From Natrialbaceae archaeon (GTDB lineage: Archaea; Halobacteriota; Halobacteria; Halobacteriales; Natrialbaceae): a stretch of 64,000 bases of DNA. The notes below the pieces were generated by a model, which saw nothing but the letters and a program-made list of their open reading frames with translations, did not search any database and was not told the DNA's origin. Position 1 is the stretch's first letter. Each line of letters opens with the position of its first letter. Shown here one piece after another: positions 7,088-16,100 of the stretch. The translations under genes were made by a program, and so were the position numbers. Where the stretch lies: assembly GCA_003559215.1 (NCBI GenBank), contig PWMF01000217.1, positions 124,001 through 188,000 on the forward strand, given 5' to 3'.

Positions 7088-8929
7088 ATGGTTGGGGTCT
7101 GTGGTGCGTTCGGAAGAGAGAGACCGGATATCGAGTCGATCTCCGAGTGGGTCGGTCCGGACGGCATCGGCGAGGAGACGAGACACGACGGCTCCGGACT
7201 GACCTGCCTCGCGGCGACGCACCGACGGACCCCACAGCCGATCCGGGTTCCGGAGCGAGACGCGACCCTGCTGGTATGGGGGACCGTCTACAGCCGCCTC
7301 GGCAACGGGTCACAGCGCAGGCGGCCAGCGGGCGTCTCGACGCCGGAGTTCTGCGCGAGCGAGTACGCCGCCGACGGGCTCGAGGCGCTGACCGAACTCA
7401 ACGGCGAGTTCGTCGCCGTGGTCCTCGAGCGCGGAGCAAGGAGGCTGCGACTCGTGACGGATCTCCTCGGCAGTCGGCCGCTGTACTACCACTCGAGCGG
7501 CGACTGGCTGCTGTTCTCGACGTCCGTCCAGTCGCTGGTCGACCACCCCGCCGTTCCGGCCGCGTTCGACCCCTCCGGACTGGTCGAGTACCTCGCCCAC
7601 AAGCGGGTCCGAGGAACGCGAACGCTCTACGAGGGCGTCGCGCAACTGCCGCCCGCCTCGATCACGACGGTCGAATTCGGGAGCGAGCGGTCCCTCGAGC
7701 ACGACCGCTACTGGTACCCGACCCCGCAGCCGACGTCGCTGTCCGCCGATCGGTTCGTCGATCGGTTCCTCGACCGCTTTGCCGCCGCCGTCGACGACCG
7801 GGTTCGATCCGGCCGAACCCACGGCCTGTTGCTCTCGGGCGGCAGCGACTCGAGACTCCTCGCGGCGACGGTCGATCCCGACCGGGCGTACGGTTTCACC
7901 ACCGGATCGGACACGTCGGGCGACGAGTCGTCCGTCGCGGCCCGCGTTGCCCGGACGATCGACGTTCCGTTCACCCGGCTCGCGCTCCAATCGGACCGGA
8001 CGCCCGCGCTACTCGAGGCCTACGGCCGACACGGCAACGGGATCGGCTGGTTCAACGAGGCGCGAACCCTCGCAGTCGCCGACGAGATCCGCGGGGAAGT
8101 CGACACCCTCGTCTCGGGACTGTACGCCGACGTCTTCTTCAAGGGGTGGACGCTCCCCCACCGCCGGCTCTCGACGCCGCTGGGCGACATCACGCTCCCG
8201 GTCGGACGGGCGGCCGAGGGTCGACGGCAATTTTTGGAGACGCGGTCGAAGGCGACCCCAGCGTACGTCGACACCGATGCGGTCCCGTCCGCCCGCCGGG
8301 TGCTCGAGCGCTCCCTGACGGATACGGTCGACGGCGTCCGCGATCACGGAGTCGACTACTCGTCGATGGCGGAGCTCGGGCGAGTCGACTTCTGGTTCCC
8401 GCTGACCAACGAGAGTTCCTTCGATCGGTACGCCGACACGCAGGTGTTGCCGACCGTCTACCCGTTTCTCGACCGCCGACTGATCGAACTCTCGCTCGAG
8501 CTCCCCCGATCCGACGCGATGCGACGGAACGTCGTCAACCGGGCGGTGTCGCGGCTCGCACCCGATCTCGCGGCGATCCCGCACAACGAGAGCGGCGTCT
8601 CGCTCTCCCGACCGCAGGCGCTGCACTGGCTCGGCCAACTCTACCGCGAGCGGGTCGGCGACTCGAGCGACGGGACGAACGCGGCCGCGCTGCGAGACGA
8701 CTGGCTCCGGGCGTTCGTCCGCGATCACGAGCCGACGATCCGGGCGCTTCCCGGCATCGAGTACGAGGAGTTTCGTCGCCTCTGTCGGGAGCACCGCCAC
8801 GGAGCGAACCACACCGGAGCGATCAGCGGACTGGTGAGCGTGCTGTCGATGCCGGCGACGCGAACGATCGTCGACGCCGGATTCGGGACCGATGCGACGC
8901 CGGAGCGAGAGATCGAGCCGCCCCGCTAA
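7088..8929 (+). CDS. Asparagine-synthase-related protein
   Basis: A 613-aa two-domain protein. The N-terminal half resembles a class II glutamine amidotransferase (NTN-hydrolase) fold and the C-terminal half an asparagine-synthetase ATP-pyrophosphatase, with the PP-loop SGGSDSR near residue 254. In true AsnB the catalytic Cys is residue 2 and becomes the N-terminal nucleophile. Here the protein begins MVGVC, with Cys at position 5, so the amidotransferase is either inactive, trimmed or started elsewhere. In haloarchaea such proteins are annotated as asparagine synthase-related. It may use free ammonia or adenylate another carboxylate. It precedes a small unknown gene by 69 nt. Confidence 0.82.
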   Translation: MVGVCGAFGRERPDIESISEWVGPDGIGEETRHDGSGLTCLAATHRRTPQPIRVPERDATLLVWGTVYSRLGNGSQRRRPAGVSTPEFCASEYAADGLEALTELNGEFVAVVLERGARRLRLVTDLLGSRPLYYHSSGDWLLFSTSVQSLVDHPAVPAAFDPSGLVEYLAHKRVRGTRTLYEGVAQLPPASITTVEFGSERSLEHDRYWYPTPQPTSLSADRFVDRFLDRFAAAVDDRVRSGRTHGLLLSGGSDSRLLAATVDPDRAYGFTTGSDTSGDESSVAARVARTIDVPFTRLALQSDRTPALLEAYGRHGNGIGWFNEARTLAVADEIRGEVDTLVSGLYADVFFKGWTLPHRRLSTPLGDITLPVGRAAEGRRQFLETRSKATPAYVDTDAVPSARRVLERSLTDTVDGVRDHGVDYSSMAELGRVDFWFPLTNESSFDRYADTQVLPTVYPFLDRRLIELSLELPRSDAMRRNVVNRAVSRLAPDLAAIPHNESGVSLSRPQALHWLGQLYRERVGDSSDGTNAAALRDDWLRAFVRDHEPTIRALPGIEYEEFRRLCREHRHGANHTGAISGLVSVLSMPATRTIVDAGFGTDATPEREIEPPR

Positions 8930-8998
8930 CGCCTCGAGTACCGGAACCGGTTTCCGGTCCTGAAACGCCTTTTCCGTCGGTCGTCGTCCGAACGACCG

Positions 8999-9421
8999 AT
9001 GACACGCGATACCGACACCGATCTCGAGACCCTCGATCTGAACGAGACGGAGGAAGCGGCCTTACACGAGCTCCAGCTCGGCATCGAGTACGTCCACCGG
9101 GCCTACGGAAACCTGCTCGAGTTCCACCACGAGCTCGGCCACGCCATGGACCGAATCGGCGACGCCGAGGACGAACTGCGAGAGGCCGGCCACGAGGAGT
9201 GGGCCGACAGCCTGCGCGACGACCACCTTCCGGCGGGCGCGATCAGCGGCCGGTGGACCTACGAACTCGTCGAGGAGTTCTCCGACGGCTTCCTCGAGGA
9301 CGTCGACGCCTTCGAGGAGGAGGTTCGGGAGGAGCTGGCCGACGGAGTCGGCCACGTCACCGAACGCCGCCAGCAGCGTCGGATCCGCGATCGCGCGCGA
9401 ACGGACGATCAACGGGACTGA
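8999..9421 (+). CDS. Conserved acidic helical protein, function unknown
   Basis: A 140-aa, almost entirely helical and very acidic protein. It contains several His residues in LLEFHHELGHAMDRIGDAEDELREAGHEEWADSL-type segments (about residues 40-75) that could form a helical bundle; HHELGHAMD looks like a zinc-protease HExxH by chance (HELGH), but there is no membrane context or further metalloprotease sequence. The C-terminus is basic (RRQQRRIRDRAR). It lies between the asparagine-synthase-like gene and the SolA-type oxidase, all on the plus strand. I do not recognise a named family. Confidence 0.7.
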   Translation: MTRDTDTDLETLDLNETEEAALHELQLGIEYVHRAYGNLLEFHHELGHAMDRIGDAEDELREAGHEEWADSLRDDHLPAGAISGRWTYELVEEFSDGFLEDVDAFEEEVREELADGVGHVTERRQQRRIRDRARTDDQRD

Positions 9422-9456
9422 CAAGCGTTTTCGACCCCCTCGCCGTACACGCCGGC

Positions 9457-10584
9457 ATGAGCGAACGGTACGACGCGATCGTCCTCGGTGTCGGCGGGAT
9501 CGGGAGCGCCGCGACGGCCCACCTGGCGACTCGGGGCGCCGACGTCCTCGGTCTCGAGCGCTACGACGTCCCCCACGGCTACGGCTCCTCGCACGGCCGT
9601 TCCAGGATGTTCCGGCTCGCCTACGCCGAGGACCCCGCCTACGTCCCGCTCGCGAGGCGAGCCGCCGAGCTGTGGGACGACCTCGAGAGCGAGAGCGATC
9701 GGCGGCTGTTCTACCGCACGGGGTCGGTCGACGCCGGACCCGCCGACGGCGAGCTGGTCGCGGGCTCGAGGCGTTCCTGTGAGGAACACGGCCTCGAGTA
9801 CGAGGCCCTGTCGAGTACCGAACTGACCGAGCGCTACTCCGGTTACCGGCTGCCGGAGGGGTACGAGGCGATCTACCAGCCCGACGGGGGGTTCCTCGAG
9901 CCAGAGGCTTGCACCGTCGCCCACGTCGAGCGCGCCCACCGGGCGGGGGCGACGATCCGCGCCCGCGAACGGGTCGTCGACTGGCGCCCGACGGACGACG
10001 GCGTCCGCGTCGAGACCGACCACGACGGCTACGAGGCCGATCGGCTCGTCGTCACCGCCGGCGCGTGGGCGGGACGCTTCGTCGACGCCCTCGAGTCGGT
10101 GTTGGTCCCCGAACGGCAGGTGCTCGCGTGGTTCCAGCCGGTCGAGCCCGACTACTTCGAGCGCGAGCGGTTCCCGGTCTGGAACCTCGAGGTCCCGGAG
10201 GGTCGGTACTACGGGTTTCCAGTCCACGACGTCCCCGGGTTCAAGCTCGGCCGGTACAACCACCGCGAGGAGGCCGTCGATCCCGACGCCTTCGAGCGCG
10301 AGCCGACCCAGACCGACGAGCGACTCCTCCGGGAGTTCGCCGAGGCGTACTTCCCCGATGGCGCCGGGCCGACGATGGGGCTCCAGACCTGCCTCTTTAC
10401 CAACACGCCCGACGACGACTTCGTCCTCGATACGCTGCCCGACTACCCGCAGGTCGCCGTCGGTGCCGGCTTCTCCGGCCACGGGTTCAAGTTCGCCAGC
10501 GTCATCGGTGAGATTCTGGCAGATCTGGCGCTCGACGGGGAGACCGACCACCCGATCGAGCCGTTCGCGATCGACCGGTTCTGA
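9457..10584 (+). CDS. solA: N-methyl-L-tryptophan/sarcosine oxidase family FAD-dependent oxidoreductase
   Basis: A 375-aa flavoprotein. The N-terminal Rossmann motif GVGGIGSAATAHLATRGADVLGLE binds the ADP part of FAD, followed by GSSHGRSRMFRLAY, which matches the SSHG/R motif of the monomeric sarcosine oxidase group where FAD is covalently attached further downstream. A C-terminal VGAGFSGHGFKFAS motif completes the family pattern, and CLFTNTPDDDFVLD contains the expected Cys for the flavin link. Such enzymes oxidatively demethylate N-methylated amino acids to amine, formaldehyde and hydrogen peroxide. The ATG at 9457 directly precedes the Rossmann fold. The substrate is inferred at family level only. 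Confidence 0.85.
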   Translation: MSERYDAIVLGVGGIGSAATAHLATRGADVLGLERYDVPHGYGSSHGRSRMFRLAYAEDPAYVPLARRAAELWDDLESESDRRLFYRTGSVDAGPADGELVAGSRRSCEEHGLEYEALSSTELTERYSGYRLPEGYEAIYQPDGGFLEPEACTVAHVERAHRAGATIRARERVVDWRPTDDGVRVETDHDGYEADRLVVTAGAWAGRFVDALESVLVPERQVLAWFQPVEPDYFERERFPVWNLEVPEGRYYGFPVHDVPGFKLGRYNHREEAVDPDAFEREPTQTDERLLREFAEAYFPDGAGPTMGLQTCLFTNTPDDDFVLDTLPDYPQVAVGAGFSGHGFKFASVIGEILADLALDGETDHPIEPFAIDRF

Positions 10585-10677
10585 CGGGGCGCCGGATGCC
10601 CGTCGGGTCGTCGCGGTCCGCCCGTGGTTGAAGCCGCTGGAATCACGCTTATCCGTTCGTTCGTGTGACGGTCACTA

Positions 10678-11510
10678 TGGTAGAGAGAACACGCAGCGTT
10701 CCGCAGCCGGGATCGTAAGGGAGATCAGAGACGGCGAGCTGTCCCCCGTCGGGGTTGTCGACGATCACCTCGAGCGTATCGACGAGCGAAACGACCGGAC
10801 GAACGCGTTCGTCACCGTCGCCGAGGAGTCGGCCCGCGAGGCGGCTGCCGAGGCCGAACGCGCGATCGAGGACGGCGAGCCGCTGGGTCCGCACCACGGC
10901 GTTCCCGTCGCGGTCAAGGACATCGACGACGTCGCGGGGGTCGAGACCACCCACGGCTCGCGGCTCCGCGCCGGACACGTCGCCGACGCCGACAGACCGC
11001 GCGGAGATCCTCGAGGCGTTCTACACGATGGCGACGGTTCGCTGGCAGGCGGCCCTCGACGAACTCGAGGAGCGAGGGTTCGATCCGCGCGGCGAGGATC
11101 GTGACCGGTTACACGAGGCGTCCATCGAGACCGTGCTGGACGCGGCGCCGCCGTCCGTTCGGGAGCTCACGCAAGCCGACGTCGTCCGGTCGCGGGTCTT
11201 CGACGGCCTCCAGGATCGCTTCGAGGAGTACGATCTGATCGCGTCGGCGACGCTGGCCACGACCTCGTTCCCCCACGGCGAGCCACCCGAGACGATCGAC
11301 GGCATCGACGTCGGCCCGCGACGGGGCTGGGTGCTCACCCAGCCGTACAACCTCACTGGCCACCCCGCTGCCTCGGTTCCCGCCGGATTCGTCGACGGGC
11401 TGCCCGTCGGAATGCAACTCGCTGGAGAACGCTTCGGCGACGCCGACGTGCTCGCGGCCAGCGCCGCCCTCGAGCGACGGCAGCCGTGGCGCGATCGGTA
11501 TCCGGCTTGA
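10678..11510 (+). pseudogene. Amidase (GatA-like) pseudogene with internal deletion
   Basis: The reading frame for residues EIRDGELSPVGVVDDHLERIDERN through HHGVPVAVKDIDDVAGVETTHGS is that of an amidase-signature enzyme, but near 10990-11000 the coding frame changes. What follows (AEILEAFYTMATVRWQ to GHPAASVPAGF and GLPVGMQLAG) is the C-terminal quarter of the same family. The whole central part with the Ser-cisSer-Lys triad region is missing. At the 5' end the only good ATG (10678) is in a different frame and stops after 13 codons, so a second frameshift is present. The gene cannot make an active amidase. Coordinates are approximate. Confidence 0.8.
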
Positions 11511-11531
11511 CCGACTCCCGCCGGCGGCGGC

Positions 11532-12452
11532 CTACAGCCCGTCGATGATCTCGTCGGCGAAGCGCTCGAGACCGCGCTCGCGGTCCTCGTTCTGGAGCCC
11601 GATAATAGCGTGATCCAGCCCGTACTCCTCGAGCCGCCGGAAGTAGTCGCGGTACCACTCGACGCCGGCCCGGTAGCCCAGATGCAGCGGCTCGGGGTCG
11701 GCCGTCGGGTCCTCGGCCAGTTCTACTCGGATCGCGATGGCGAACGGCTTGTTCGCGGTCGCCTCGTTCCACTGTGCGATGTAGCTCTCGAGCGTCGACT
11801 CCGGCAGGTGGTAGAACAGCCAGCCGTCGCCGTGCTCGGCGATCCACTCGTCGGACTGTCTCGAATTCCCCGTCGGCAACAGGGGTATCGTTCCCTCGGC
11901 GGGTTTCGGAACGACATCGAGGTCGCCCTCGAGACGGCCCCACCGGCCCTCGAGCTCGGGGTAGTCCTCCCGCCAGACCGTCCGCAGGGCGTCGACGCCC
12001 TCGCGGAACAGCTCGCCGCGATCCTCGCGATCGACGCCGAAGGCGGGGTACTCCGGGTCCCGATCCCCGGAGGCGACCCCCATCACGAGGCGGCCACCCG
12101 AGAGCCGATCTACGGTCGCCGCCGACTTCGCGACGTGCAGCGGGTGGCGAAGCGGGAGGACGATGCTCGAGGTGCCCAGCGCGATCTCGTTGGTGTGGGC
12201 GGCGACGTGGGAGAGCCACGGCCAGGTGTCGAACGTCTGGCCTGCATCGCCGAACTTCGGCCAGTAGGTGGGGACGTCCCGCGCCCAGAGACCGTCGAAC
12301 CCCAGCTCCTCGGCGAGGATCGCGAGTTCGATCTCCGCCTCGTGGTCGGGCGTCGAGCGGTTCGCCCCGGTCAGGGGAAACCCTGCACCGAAGGTCAGTC
12401 CCTCGGGATCGAACAGTCGTCGGTAGCCCGCGTTCGCGTGATCGGAGGGCAT
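11532..12452 (-). CDS. LLM-class flavin-dependent oxidoreductase
   Basis: A 306-aa luciferase-like monooxygenase-family protein. It has the (beta/alpha)8 pattern with AEELGFDGLWARDVP in the first third, the conserved ALGTSSIVLPLRHPLHVAKSAATVDRLSGGRLVMGVASGD block, which is the family hallmark, and EWIAEHGDGWLFYH later. It uses reduced F420 or FMN, and F420 is plausible in an archaeon. It resembles the subgroup of small single-subunit LLM oxidoreductases (TIGR03571-like, from memory). It is transcribed towards the amidase pseudogene and its start faces a decayed region. The substrate is unknown. Confidence 0.85.
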   Translation of the reverse strand: MPSDHANAGYRRLFDPEGLTFGAGFPLTGANRSTPDHEAEIELAILAEELGFDGLWARDVPTYWPKFGDAGQTFDTWPWLSHVAAHTNEIALGTSSIVLPLRHPLHVAKSAATVDRLSGGRLVMGVASGDRDPEYPAFGVDREDRGELFREGVDALRTVWREDYPELEGRWGRLEGDLDVVPKPAEGTIPLLPTGNSRQSDEWIAEHGDGWLFYHLPESTLESYIAQWNEATANKPFAIAIRVELAEDPTADPEPLHLGYRAGVEWYRDYFRRLEEYGLDHAIIGLQNEDRERGLERFADEIIDGL

Positions 12453-12510
12453 TCGCTCGAGCTATCGGCTGCGTTCACAAGACGCTGTTCGTTCTCGAAT
12501 CGGTCGATTA

Positions 12511-12648
12511 TCAGATCAATCCGAATACGACGGAGGCCCCGAGGACGACGTCGGAAGCGATCGACGCCTGCGGGCCGACGGCCGTCGCGGCCGCAAGCGC
12601 GGCGAGCGGAACCGCGACGAACAGGTCGCCCCACACCCAGGGGTTCAT
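12511..12648 (-). CDS. Possible 45-aa membrane peptide
   Basis: An ATG frame on the minus strand encodes a 45-residue peptide beginning MNPWVWGDLFVAV, almost entirely hydrophobic with two potential helices joined by a GPQAS turn. The composition is unlike a random shadow of GC-rich sequence and resembles the small membrane or SPW-repeat-like peptides of haloarchaea. It may be a complete microprotein or a leftover of a longer membrane gene, since it lies next to an antiporter fragment. No Shine-Dalgarno sequence is obvious. Confidence 0.35.
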   Translation of the reverse strand: MNPWVWGDLFVAVPLAALAAATAVGPQASIASDVVLGASVVFGLI

Positions 12649-12721
12649 CGTGACGAGAAACGCGACCGTTCGGTGCGGGAGACGACCGACTCCGGGAAGG
12701 CGGCTCTTGCACTCGATACCG

Positions 12722-13150
12722 GTGTCTATCGTCGGCGCACTGGCAGACGTGTTAACATGTTTCGATAACCTCCGCGAGGACTGCCAGGCCTACGTCTTCG
12801 GCGACGTCATCGAGCGCAAGACCGCCGAGAAAGCCAGGCTGGCCGAGGCACGACTGGTCGTTTCGACGGCGGATACTCGGCCAGTGAACGAACACCTGGT
12901 CTCGCTTTCCGATCGGGTCGATGTCGTCGTCCGAACGAGGGATCGAGCGAGCGTCAGAGAGTTCCTCGACAAGGGCGCGCTCTACGTCGGCGTCTCCGGC
13001 CTGCTCGCGGCGGACCGCCTGGAGGAACAGTTCGAGGCGCTGCTTGACGGAGAGTACGACCGTGATGCGTTCCGGAAGGAACCGTTGGGGACGCTCGGCG
13101 CGCACGACGGCGTTCCGTACCGCTCGTCGAGTGAACGAGTCGACGAGTGA
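12722..13150 (+). pseudogene. C-terminal remnant of a Kef-type cation/proton antiporter (TrkA-N region)
   Basis: From a GTG at 12722 the frame encodes 142 residues. They match the second half of a RCK/TrkA-N domain: QAYVFGDVIERKTAEKARLAEARLVVSTADTRPVNEHL, then VDVVVRTRDRASVREFLDKGALYVGV and LLAADRLEEQFEALLDGEYDRDAFRKE, which is the usual end of haloarchaeal Kef-like antiporters. The NAD-binding GxGxxG and the whole membrane domain are absent, and the beginning (FDNLREDCQA) is poorly conserved. It is therefore best read as a truncated relic, although an expressed orphan regulator domain cannot be excluded. Confidence 0.6.
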
Positions 13151-13190
13151 TCCGATTCTGACGGACGAAACCGTCCCGTTTCCTCCCCGA

Positions 13191-13751
13191 TCACGTCGAT
13201 GCCCGGTCGCGAACGTATCCTAGTCCCGGGCAGCCGTCGACGTACCACAGCGCGAGCGCCACCCCGAACAGGAGCCACTCGAACAGGAAGAAGACCGCGG
13301 GGTTCGTGAACGGGCCGACGAGCAGTTCGACGATCGCAGGCGGTTCGAACAGTCGCTCGCCGTACCGGAACGTCGGCTGCTCGAGCAGCGGCCAGACCAG
13401 AAACTCCGTCTCGAACGGATACCCGAGCAACGCCCGCGGCGGGATATCGGCCAGGAGATGCGAGAGGTGTGCGACGACGAACGCGGTGGCCGTCTCGACC
13501 CGCTCGAGGGCGAACCCGACGGCGTAGATGACGACGATCAGCGCCGCCGCGAAGAACAGCGAGTGCGCGAGCGATCGGCCCGTCGGGAGGATGCCGAACC
13601 ACCAGGCCAGGGGTTTGTCGATCAGGTCGGCGAACTGCGAGCCGACGAGGACCGCGAGCGCTGGCTCGGGCCGCGGCGCTCGCCCGTACCGACCGTGTGC
13701 GTACAGCGAGTACAGGAGGTAGGCGACGCCGAAGTGTCCCCAGGGCCACAT
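13191..13751 (-). CDS. Membrane protein of the YdjM/DUF457 metal-dependent hydrolase type
   Basis: A 186-aa protein with four to five hydrophobic helices. The start MWPWGHFGVAYLL and the motifs GSQFADLIDKPLAWWF and RSLAHSLFFA, followed by AHLSHLLADIPPRAL, place His and Asp residues at membrane borders in the way seen in the DUF457/YdjM family (inner-membrane proteins proposed to be metal-dependent hydrolases). Biochemical activity of this family is poorly proven. The gene is transcribed alone on the minus strand, convergent with the antiporter fragment. Confidence 0.78.
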   Translation of the reverse strand: MWPWGHFGVAYLLYSLYAHGRYGRAPRPEPALAVLVGSQFADLIDKPLAWWFGILPTGRSLAHSLFFAAALIVVIYAVGFALERVETATAFVVAHLSHLLADIPPRALLGYPFETEFLVWPLLEQPTFRYGERLFEPPAIVELLVGPFTNPAVFFLFEWLLFGVALALWYVDGCPGLGYVRDRAST

Positions 13752-13912
13752 GGCTGACAGTAGCGGGCTCCCTCGTGTAGTTACGGCGTCCGTAACCCGG
13801 GCACGCGGGATCGAGTCCTCGGGTAGATGCCACCTGAACCGGGACGTGTGACTCTCGGTCGGTTCGTCGACACAAAAAGAAAGATGAGAGATCGACGTAC
13901 CGCGTCGCGCGG

Positions 13913-15868
13913 TCAGTCGTCGGCGGGTGCGGCGCCGCTGTCCTCGGCCTGGTTGCGGGTCCAGGAGAGCTTGCCGCCGGCCGCGAGGATCGAGCGCTCG
14001 CGCTCGGAGGCGTCGAGCGTCGCGGTGAACTCCTCGCCGTTGACGCGGACGGTGAACTCCTCCTGTCCGGCGGTGACGGCCTCGTAGACATCGTCGACGA
14101 TCTCGATCTCGTCGCCCTGGTCGATCGACTCGTAGGTGTCCTCGTCGATCGTCAGCGGGACGATACCGAAGTTAAAGAGGTTCGCGCGGTGGATCCGGGC
14201 GAAGCTCTGTGCGAGGACGCCCTCGATGCCCAGGTACATCGGGCAGAGGGCGGCGTGCTCTCGCGAGGAGCCCTGGCCGTAGTTCTCGCCGGCGACGAGG
14301 AAGCCGCCGTCGGCGTCGAGTGCGCGCTGTGCGAACGTGTCGTCGACGCGCGAGAGCGTGAACTCGCTCAGTTTGGGGACGTTCGACCGGTACATCAGGA
14401 TGTCCTGCGTCGCAGGGATGATGTGGTCGGTCGTGATGTTGTCGTCCATCTTGAGCAGCGCCTCACCGGAGATGTCCGTGCCGAGCTCGTCGCGGATCGG
14501 GACGTCGCCGATGTTCGGGCCCTTGATGAGTTCGTCGTCGACGGCCTCGTCGGGAGCGATGAGGTCCGTCTTGGAGCCGTCGTACTCGTCGGGGAGCTCG
14601 ACGCCGGGCGCCTCGACGTCGTCGAGGTTCCGCGGATCGGTGATCTCGCCCTCGAGTGCCGCGGCCGCGGCGACCTCCGGCGAACAGAGGTAGACGTTGT
14701 CGTCCTCGATACCCGAGCGACCCTCGAAGTTGCGGTTGAAGGTTCGCAGCGAGACGGAGTCGGAGGCGGGCACGTGACCGATGCCGATACACGCCCCGCA
14801 GGTCGCCTCGGAGAAGTTGACGCCGGCGGCCATCATCTCTGCGACCCACCCCTCGCGGGCGAGCATCTCGGAGGCCTGCTTCGAGCCGGGGGCGACGATC
14901 GTCTCGGTCTCCATCGAGGTCTCGCGACCCTCGAGCATCTTGGCGACGGGGAGGATGTCCTCGTAGCCGCCGTTCGTACAGGAGCCGACGATGACCTGCT
15001 CGACGGACTCGCCCTCGACCTCGCTGACGGGGACGACGTTGTCCGGCATCGAGGGCGTGGCGATCAGCGGCTCGAGGTCCGAGAGGTCGACGACGATCTC
15101 GTCGTCGTACTCGGCGTCGTCGTCGGGCTGGAGCTCGACGTACTCGTCGCCGCGGTTGACGCGCTCTAAGTAGTCCTCGGTCTGCTCGTCGGTCGGGAAG
15201 ATCGACGTCGTCGCGCCGAGTTCGGTTCCCATGTTGGTGATCGTCATCCGCTCCGGTGCCGTAAGCGTCTCGACGCCGGGGCCGGTGTACTCGAGGATCT
15301 TGCCGACGCCGCCCTTGACGCTCAGGCGTCGGAGCAGCTCGAGGATGACGTCCTTCGCGGTGGCCCACTCGGGGAGCTCGCCCTCGAGTCGGACGCTGAC
15401 GATCTCGGGCATCTCGATGTAGTAGGGTGCGCCACCCATCGCGACGGTGACGTCGATCCCGCCGGCGCCGATGGCGAGTTCGCCGAGGCCGCCGGGCGTC
15501 GGGGTGTGGGAGTCCGAGCCGAGCAGCGTCTTGCCGGGCGCTGCGAAGTTCTCGCGGTGGACGTTGTGGCAGATGCCGTTACCGGGGCGAGAGAAGTGTG
15601 CCCCGTAGGTGCCGGCTGCAGAACGCAGGAAGCGGTGGTCGTCGGTATTCTTGAAGTCGAACTGATAGGTCTGGTGGTCGCAGTACTGCGCGGCGATCTC
15701 GGTCTGGACCTCGTCCAGTCCCATCGCCTCGAACTGGAGCCAGACCATCGTTCCGGTCGTGTCCTGGGTAAGCACCTGGTCGATCTCGATCCCGATCTCC
15801 TCGCCGGTCTCGAGTTCGCCCTCGACGAGGTGGTCGTCGAGAATCTTTTCGGTGAGAGTTTGTCCCAT
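13913..15868 (-). CDS. acn: Aconitate hydratase
   Basis: A 651-aa enzyme interconverting citrate and isocitrate in the TCA cycle. The three [4Fe-4S] cysteines are visible in GSCTNGGYED and in ATCGACIG; the LLGSDSHTPTPGGLG motif and the C-terminal swivel domain with NYGQGSSREHA are also present. The size and swivel at the C-terminus fit the single-chain archaeal/bacterial AcnA-like group of about 650 residues. The frame extends ten codons upstream, but the Met at 15868 (MGQTLTEKILDDH) matches the family and leaves a suitable TATA element 26-33 nt upstream. The gene is divergent from the dUTPase-like gene. Confidence 0.96.
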   Translation of the reverse strand: MGQTLTEKILDDHLVEGELETGEEIGIEIDQVLTQDTTGTMVWLQFEAMGLDEVQTEIAAQYCDHQTYQFDFKNTDDHRFLRSAAGTYGAHFSRPGNGICHNVHRENFAAPGKTLLGSDSHTPTPGGLGELAIGAGGIDVTVAMGGAPYYIEMPEIVSVRLEGELPEWATAKDVILELLRRLSVKGGVGKILEYTGPGVETLTAPERMTITNMGTELGATTSIFPTDEQTEDYLERVNRGDEYVELQPDDDAEYDDEIVVDLSDLEPLIATPSMPDNVVPVSEVEGESVEQVIVGSCTNGGYEDILPVAKMLEGRETSMETETIVAPGSKQASEMLAREGWVAEMMAAGVNFSEATCGACIGIGHVPASDSVSLRTFNRNFEGRSGIEDDNVYLCSPEVAAAAALEGEITDPRNLDDVEAPGVELPDEYDGSKTDLIAPDEAVDDELIKGPNIGDVPIRDELGTDISGEALLKMDDNITTDHIIPATQDILMYRSNVPKLSEFTLSRVDDTFAQRALDADGGFLVAGENYGQGSSREHAALCPMYLGIEGVLAQSFARIHRANLFNFGIVPLTIDEDTYESIDQGDEIEIVDDVYEAVTAGQEEFTVRVNGEEFTATLDASERERSILAAGGKLSWTRNQAEDSGAAPADD

Positions 15869-15893
15869 AGCATCCGAATTTCGGCTTTCCGCC

Positions 15894-15901
15894 TTCATAA
15901 A
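15894..15901 (-). promoter_or_regulatory. Candidate TATA box of acn
   Basis: TTTATGAA on the minus strand is centred about 30 nt upstream of the acn ATG. With the usual archaeal spacing of about 25-27 nt between TATA centre and start of transcription, the mRNA would begin only a few bases before the ATG, i.e. an almost leaderless transcript, as is common in haloarchaea. Position only; no experiment. Confidence 0.4.
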
Positions 15902-16100
15902 TCCAGCGTGTTTCTATCGGGAACGACCGTGTCATTTCCGGGCATTCGACGGGGTTTCGCGTAAGTATTGCCACACAACTGCACGTTCGTCAGCTCGCGC
16001 GCGGCCGGTCGATGACCGGTCGCTCTCGGGTGTTCCGTAACGCCCTGCCACGGCCGATCCGAACGGATACCCTTTTTTCAGCTCCGAAGCTATCGACGCC

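Noticed and set aside
8999-9421. HELGH in the 140-aa helical protein as a zinc protease motif
   Set aside because: No membrane segments, no third ligand and a predicted helical bundle; the match is probably chance.
7030-10584. Very long continuous plus-strand frame of 1184 codons
   Set aside because: Its first two thirds are an Arg-rich shadow of the asparagine-synthase-like gene; only the end (from 9457) is real (SolA-type oxidase).
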